Origin: Deltaproteobacteria bacterium
GTDB lineage: Bacteria; Desulfobacterota; Desulfarculia; Adiutricales; Adiutricaceae
DNA length: 5,868 nucleotides
Assembly: GCA_031278835.1 (NCBI GenBank)
Contig: JAITJP010000178.1
Location: forward strand, 1-5,868
Reading direction: 5' to 3'
The notes beneath the pieces were generated by a model. The model was not told the DNA's origin, did not search any database, and saw nothing but the letters and a program-made list of their open reading frames with translations. Of the stretch, positions 1-3,593 are shown piece by piece. The position numbers and the translations under genes are program-made. Position 1 is the stretch's first letter, and each line of letters starts with the position of its first letter.

Positions 1-68
1 CACCCGCTGGCCTTATCCCCTTGGCCGAAAGGGCCAAGTAAAAAAAGCTTTTTGGCTAACCCTCTGGC

Positions 69-112
69 CGGCTTAGCCCAAGGCCTAAAAAAGGCCTTTT
101 TTGGCTGAGCCG
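69..112 (+). terminator. Terminator-like nested hairpin after the upstream gene
   Basis: An outer 10-bp stem pairs 69-78 (CGGCTTAGCC) with 103-112 (GGCTGAGCCG), with one G-U pair in RNA. Inside it a 7-bp stem pairs 80-86 (AAGGCCT) with 92-98 (AGGCCTT) around an AAAAA loop, followed directly by TTTT. The inner hairpin plus T-run has the form of an intrinsic terminator. Because A-runs flank the other side, it could also work on the opposite strand. No upstream gene is visible to confirm it. Confidence 0.45.
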
Positions 113-326
113 CTTGGCTTGGCCTTTTTGAGCGGTCATTTTGACTGGCCTTTTGTTTAGCCCCTTTGACTGACTTTGAAACTTACCTACTTTATTTCAG
201 TTGGCCTGATTAGTCTGGCCCCTTTTGGCCCTGGCTTTATTGGAAAGGATCCGGCCAAATCGTTCTGATTGGGATGAGCGGCTAGATATTTTGGCGCTCT
301 AATTTGTCTCTAAGACGCATAACAAG

Positions 327-355
327 TTGATTTTTGGTCATTTACTTAGTTTAAG
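327..355 (+). promoter_or_regulatory. mop: Weak candidate sigma-70-type promoter for mop
   Basis: TTGATT (327-332) and TTTAAG (350-355) are separated by 17 bp; each matches four of six consensus positions. Other -10-like hexamers lie further on: TATCAT (403-408) and TATGAT (469-474), both five of six, but without a recognisable -35 at normal spacing. I saw no sigma-54 pattern. The true mop promoter is probably somewhere in 320-480, but the sequence alone does not single it out. Confidence 0.2.
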
Positions 356-372
356 CTGGTTTTTGGCTTAAA
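350..372. repeat. Inverted repeat in the mop upstream region
   Basis: TTTAAGC (350-356) and GCTTAAA (366-372) form a perfect 7-bp inverted repeat around a 9-base centre. It overlaps the -10 of the weak promoter candidate, so it could be an operator-like dyad. No known regulator motif is recognised. Confidence 0.4.
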
Positions 373-385
373 GTCTGGAGGGTAT

Positions 386-414
386 CGTTTAAACGCTTAA
401 CTTATCATTAAGTT
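386..414. promoter_or_regulatory. Two adjacent dyads, possible operator
   Basis: CGTTTAAACG (386-395) is a perfect 10-bp palindrome. Three bases later AACTTA (399-404) and TAAGTT (409-414) form a 6-bp inverted repeat around TCAT. The arrangement lies about 180-210 bp before the mop start in the AT-richer part of the region, a reasonable place for a transcription factor site. The second dyad contains the -10-like TATCAT. The factor is unknown. Confidence 0.3.
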
Positions 415-511
415 TAGAAAGATAAAGGTGGGGCGAAGTTAGATTCGTCCAAAAATTTTGGAAATAAATATGATGGGGCTGGCCTGGGCGGCCTTGTCGA
501 GGCTTTAAAAC

Positions 512-550
512 GAGGGTTTCCTGGCCAAAGGTGGCTTTTTCGAAACCGTC
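512..550 (+). promoter_or_regulatory. mop: Stem-loop in the mop leader
   Basis: GGTTTC (515-520) pairs perfectly with GAAACC (542-547), extended across one mismatch by GA/TC (512-513 with 549-550). Nested inside is a short hairpin, GCCA (524-527) with TGGC (532-535), followed by five T. The inner piece resembles a weak terminator held within a larger stem. If transcribed, this lies about 46 bases before the mop start. Whether it regulates anything is inference. Confidence 0.35.
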
Positions 551-556
551 ACTCTC

Positions 557-576
557 CCTTGGCCGCCAGGCTAAGG
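557..576 (+). promoter_or_regulatory. mop: 8-bp hairpin just before the mop start
   Basis: CCTTGGCC (557-564) pairs with GGCTAAGG (569-576), eight base pairs with one G-U in RNA, closing a GCCA tetraloop. Its 3' arm contains AAGG (573-576), the best Shine-Dalgarno-like stretch for an alternative start at 587 (10-base gap). Folding would hide that site, leaving the weak GTGGA (583-587) to serve the start at 596. It may influence translation of mop, by inference. Confidence 0.4.
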
Positions 577-595
577 TCTATCGTGGATGCTTATC

Positions 596-3322
596 ATGAT
601 ACAAAAACAATTCGTGGTTAATGGCGTTCCGCGCAATATTTTCGTCGATCAGGAAGCCACCCTGGCCAAAGTCTTACGGGAGCAATTGCACCTGTTGGGC
701 ACCAAGGTGGGCTGCGGCGAAGGAATGTGCGGGGCTTGCAACGTTATCTTGGATGGAAAACTGGTCCGAAGCTGCGTCATCAAGATGAAAAGAGTCGATG
801 AGGGCGCCCAGATCCTGACCATCGAAGGCATCGGAACTCCCAGCGACCTCCATCCCATCCAGAGAGCCTGGATCAAACACGGCGGGGCCCAGTGCGGCTA
901 TTGCACGCCAGGCTTTATCGTTTCGGCCAAGGCCCTTTTGGATGAAAACAAAAGCCCGACCAGGGAACAGGTTCGCGACTGGTTTCAATCGCACCGTAAC
1001 GCTTGTCGATGTACCGGCTATATACCCTTGGTCGACGCCGTCATGGAGGCGGCCAAGGCCCTTCGAGGTGAAATCAAGCCCGAGGAACTTGACTACAAGC
1101 TACCGGCCGATGGTCATATCTGGGGCATAGATTCCCGTTATCCCAGGCCCACTTCCGTGGCCAAGGTCACCGGCACCATCAAGTACGGTGGTGACATCGC
1201 TTTGGAACTGCCCCCGAATAAGCTTTATTTGGCCCTGGTCCAAGCCAAGGTCTCCCACGCCAACATCAAGGGCATTGACATTTCGGCCGCCGAGGCCATG
1301 CCCGGCGTTTTCAAAGTGGTCACCCATAAGGACATCAAGGGTAACAACCGCATCAACGGCGTGGCTTTCCCCACCAATAAGGGTGACGGCAAAGAAAGGC
1401 CCATCCTTTGCGACACCAAGGTCTTCCAGTATGGCGACGCCATCGCCGTGGTCTGCGCCTCGACCGAGGCCGAGGCCAAGGCGGCCGCTGAGGCGGTTAA
1501 GGTCGATCTTGAGGTCCTACCGGCCTACCTGAGCATCCCGGCGGCCAAGGCTGCGGACGCCATCGAGATCCATCCCGGCACCCCCAACGTTTACTACTAT
1601 CAGTACCTGCGCAAAGGCGAAGAGACCAAGCCCATCTTCGATAACCCAGAGGTGGTCGTGGCCGAGGATTCCTTAATCACCAGCCGCACCCCGCACATGC
1701 CCCTGGAACCCGATTGCGCCTTTGGTTTTATGCACGACGACGGCGCGGTCATAGTTCACTCAAAATCCATCGGCGTCCACTTGCACAAGATCATGATCCA
1801 AGAAGGTCTGGGCCTGGCCGACGACAAGCTCCATTTGGTCTCAAACCCCATGGGCGGGACCTTTGGCTATAAGTTTAGCCCGACCAATGAAGCCATCGTC
1901 GGGGCCTGCGTCTTGGCCACCGGCCGGCCCTGCTACCTGGTTTTCAACTATCATCAGCAGATGCAGTATACCGGGAAGCGTTCCCCCTTCTACGGCACCA
2001 TTCGTTTGGCCGCCGACAAGAGCGGCAAGATTCTGGCCATGGAAACCGACTATGACGTCGATCACGGCCCCTATTGCGAGTTCGGCGATCTCCTGACCGT
2101 CCGCGGAGTTCAGTTCATGGGGGCCGCCTACGACATCCCCAACATCAGGGGTGAGGGCCGCACGGTTTGCACCAACCATGCCTGGGGTTCGGCTTTTAGA
2201 GGATACGGCGGAACCCAAGCCCAATTCATGACCGAGATCGTGGCCGATGAGTTGGCCGTGAAATTGGGCATGGATCCCTGGGAGTTTAGGCACAAAAACG
2301 CCCTAAGGCCTCCGGGCACCAACCCCAGCGGGCAGGTCCTTGATTCCTACTCCTACGTGGAGATGCTGGAAGCTATTAAGCCCAAATACGATGAGGCCCT
2401 GAAAAAAGCCAAAGCCGAGAGCACGGCCACCCACAAAAAAGGCGTGGGCCTGGCCGCCGGCTCCTACGGCTGCGGTCTGGACGGTCCGGACTCCTCGAAC
2501 GCCTACGTGGAACTCAACGCCGACGGCACCATTACCGTTTGCACGGCTTGGGAAGATCACGGCCAGGGCGCCGACATGGGCGCGGTCGGAACGGCCCACC
2601 AGAGCTTAAGGCCCTTAAACATCGCCCCGGACAAACTCAAGTTCACTTGGGCCGATACCCGTAACCCGGTATCCGGACCGGCCGGAGGCTCTCGCTCCCA
2701 GGTCATGACCGGCGGGGCCATCAGGGTGGCTTGCGAGGCTATGCTCAAAGGTCTGGCCAAGCCCAGCGGCGGCTACTACACCTACGAAGAAGCCAAGGCG
2801 GCCAATGTTCCCACCAAGTATGATGGGACTTTCTCGGTTCCGGGCGTTCCCTTGGACGCCAATGGCCAGGGCTCGCCTTTCATGGTTTACATGTATGGCG
2901 TCTGCATGGCCGAGGTAACCGTGGAACTGGCCACCGGTAAAACCAAGGTTGACAAGATCACTTTCAACATCGACATCGGTAAGGTCAATAACCGCATGAT
3001 CGTCGATGGTCAGCTCTGGGGCGGGGTGGCCCAGGCCATTGGCTTGGCCCTGTCCGAGGACTTCGAAGACATCGACAAGCATAAAACCATGATCGGCGGC
3101 GGATTCCCCTACATCAAGGATATCCCCGACAATATCGAGCTTCAGTACTTCGAAAACCCCCGCGAACATGGTGTCCACGGGGCGGCCGGAGTGGGCGAAA
3201 TCCCCTTGTGCGTACCCCACCCGGCCATCGCCAACGCCATCTATAACGCCACCGGGGCCCGGGTCACTCGCATCCCCGCTTTACCAGAGAGGGTTCTGGA
3301 GGCCATCAAAAATAAGGCCTAA
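596..3322 (+). CDS. mop: Molybdenum aldehyde oxidoreductase, Mop type (xanthine oxidase family)
   Basis: This enzyme oxidises aldehydes to carboxylic acids with water, using a molybdopterin cytosine dinucleotide cofactor and two [2Fe-2S] clusters; it has no FAD domain. I recognise close similarity to Desulfovibrio gigas Mop (907 aa); from ATG 596 this protein is 908 aa and begins MIQK as Mop does. ATG 587 would add only three residues. Residues 1-80 are the plant-type ferredoxin domain (C40, C45, C48, C60), and about 80-160 the helical second-cluster domain (C100, C103, C137, C139). The rest binds the Mo cofactor: GGTFGYKF (420-427), AFRGYG with R535, GQG (656-658), GGSR (697-700), and catalytic E868 in GVGE. 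The substrate-channel residues I recall from D. gigas correspond to F427, F496, L499, Y537 and L628. There is no signal peptide, so it should be cytoplasmic. Codons are strongly biased towards C/G-ending forms, suggesting high expression. Its Shine-Dalgarno is weak. Confidence 0.95.
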   Translation: MIQKQFVVNGVPRNIFVDQEATLAKVLREQLHLLGTKVGCGEGMCGACNVILDGKLVRSCVIKMKRVDEGAQILTIEGIGTPSDLHPIQRAWIKHGGAQCGYCTPGFIVSAKALLDENKSPTREQVRDWFQSHRNACRCTGYIPLVDAVMEAAKALRGEIKPEELDYKLPADGHIWGIDSRYPRPTSVAKVTGTIKYGGDIALELPPNKLYLALVQAKVSHANIKGIDISAAEAMPGVFKVVTHKDIKGNNRINGVAFPTNKGDGKERPILCDTKVFQYGDAIAVVCASTEAEAKAAAEAVKVDLEVLPAYLSIPAAKAADAIEIHPGTPNVYYYQYLRKGEETKPIFDNPEVVVAEDSLITSRTPHMPLEPDCAFGFMHDDGAVIVHSKSIGVHLHKIMIQEGLGLADDKLHLVSNPMGGTFGYKFSPTNEAIVGACVLATGRPCYLVFNYHQQMQYTGKRSPFYGTIRLAADKSGKILAMETDYDVDHGPYCEFGDLLTVRGVQFMGAAYDIPNIRGEGRTVCTNHAWGSAFRGYGGTQAQFMTEIVADELAVKLGMDPWEFRHKNALRPPGTNPSGQVLDSYSYVEMLEAIKPKYDEALKKAKAESTATHKKGVGLAAGSYGCGLDGPDSSNAYVELNADGTITVCTAWEDHGQGADMGAVGTAHQSLRPLNIAPDKLKFTWADTRNPVSGPAGGSRSQVMTGGAIRVACEAMLKGLAKPSGGYYTYEEAKAANVPTKYDGTFSVPGVPLDANGQGSPFMVYMYGVCMAEVTVELATGKTKVDKITFNIDIGKVNNRMIVDGQLWGGVAQAIGLALSEDFEDIDKHKTMIGGGFPYIKDIPDNIELQYFENPREHGVHGAAGVGEIPLCVPHPAIANAIYNATGARVTRIPALPERVLEAIKNKA

Positions 3323-3331
3323 AGGCCTTAT
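3312..3331. repeat. Inverted repeat enclosing the mop stop codon
   Basis: ATAAGGCC (3312-3319) and GGCCTTAT (3324-3331) form a perfect 8-bp stem with loop TAAA, which contains the TAA stop. There is no T-run after it, so by itself it is not an intrinsic terminator. It may protect the 3' end of the message or reflect the local excess of GGCC. Confidence 0.6.
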
Positions 3332-3369
3332 GGGCCGACTTAGACCAAGCCGGTGTTATAGCTAAAGAG

Positions 3370-3408
3370 GTCCCGGTTGACGAGAAATCGCGGCCGGGAC
3401 TTTTTTTT
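3370..3408 (+). terminator. Intrinsic terminator after mop
   Basis: GTCCCGG (3370-3376) pairs perfectly with CCGGGAC (3394-3400), immediately followed by eight T (3401-3408). Within the loop, CGA-GAAA-TCG (3381-3390) makes a small GNRA-capped helix. The A/G-rich bases at 3364-3369 can also pair with the T-run. This is a well-formed Rho-independent terminator 48 bases after the mop stop, so most mop transcripts should end here. Confidence 0.9.
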
Positions 3409-3439
3409 ATAAAAATTTCCCCCATTAGGCCAAATGGCC

Positions 3440-3466
3440 CCTGGGCCAGAATTTTTTGGCCCCAGG
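3440..3466. repeat. Hairpin between the mop terminator and the next promoter
   Basis: CCTGGG (3440-3445) pairs with CCCAGG (3461-3466). After one bulged C the stem continues with CCA/TGG and A/T pairs across the T-run. A smaller overlapping repeat, CCATT (3422-3426) with AATGG (3433-3437), lies just before. The T-run is inside the loop, so it is not a terminator for plus-strand transcripts. Function unknown. Confidence 0.35.
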
Positions 3467-3488
3467 TCAAACGGCCGGCCCTTAATTT

Positions 3489-3497
3489 TGCTATAAT
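3489..3497 (+). promoter_or_regulatory. Extended -10 promoter for the downstream iron-sulfur gene
   Basis: TGC followed by a consensus TATAAT (3492-3497) makes a perfect extended -10 element (TGNTATAAT). No good -35 is seen at 16-18 bp, which is acceptable for extended -10 promoters. A transcript would start near 3503-3505, giving a leader of about 90 bases before ATG 3594. Its position after the mop terminator supports separate transcription of the second gene. Confidence 0.6.
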
Positions 3498-3543
3498 GAT
3501 TAAGTCCATCACCAGGCCAGCCCTCAAAAGCCAAAGGGGCTCA

Positions 3544-3589
3544 TTGGCTAGCCAAAAACTCGGAGACTGGAGCTCGGTCTAGCCAAAAA
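3544..3589. repeat. Palindrome and 11-bp direct repeat in the leader of the second gene
   Basis: TTGGCTAGCCAA (3544-3555) is a perfect 12-bp palindrome. CTAGCCAAAAA occurs twice, at 3548-3558 and 3579-3589, exactly 31 bp apart, about three helical turns; the second copy ends four bases before the start codon. This could be a paired protein-binding site on DNA or RNA close to the start. No known motif is recognised. Confidence 0.45.
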
Positions 3590-3593
3590 TCAA

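Larger units (their letters stand above)
1..595. other. Gene-free region upstream of mop, possibly with the tail of an upstream gene
   Basis: I see no convincing gene here. In the frame starting at base 3 the first 12 codons read PAGLIPLAERAK and end at TAA (39-41), which could be the C-terminus of an upstream plus-strand gene, but this is too short to support. A 7-bp inverted repeat (20-26 with 32-38, CTTGGCC/GGCCAAG) overlaps that tail. The stretch 1-260 is packed with GGCC (12 copies), 260-480 is AT-richer without any GGCC, and 481-564 is again GGCC-rich. Stops interrupt all frames. The rest is best read as the 3' end and terminator of a preceding unit followed by a long regulatory region and leader for mop. 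Confidence 0.6.

Noticed and set aside
260..595. Molybdenum cofactor riboswitch upstream of mop
   Set aside because: Stem-loops are present, but I could not match the known multi-helix Moco RNA pattern by eye; a covariance search would be needed before naming it.
2615..3220. 201-codon minus-strand open frame within mop, and shorter antisense frames along the gene
   Set aside because: Mop is certain on the plus strand. The antisense frames follow from its GC-rich third positions and have no independent start signals or family resemblance.
3496..3582. 28-codon plus-strand frame between the two genes (begins MIKSITRPALK)
   Set aside because: Its ATG overlaps the -10 TATAAT, so it would lie upstream of the predicted transcript start; it has no Shine-Dalgarno and its product resembles nothing I recognise.
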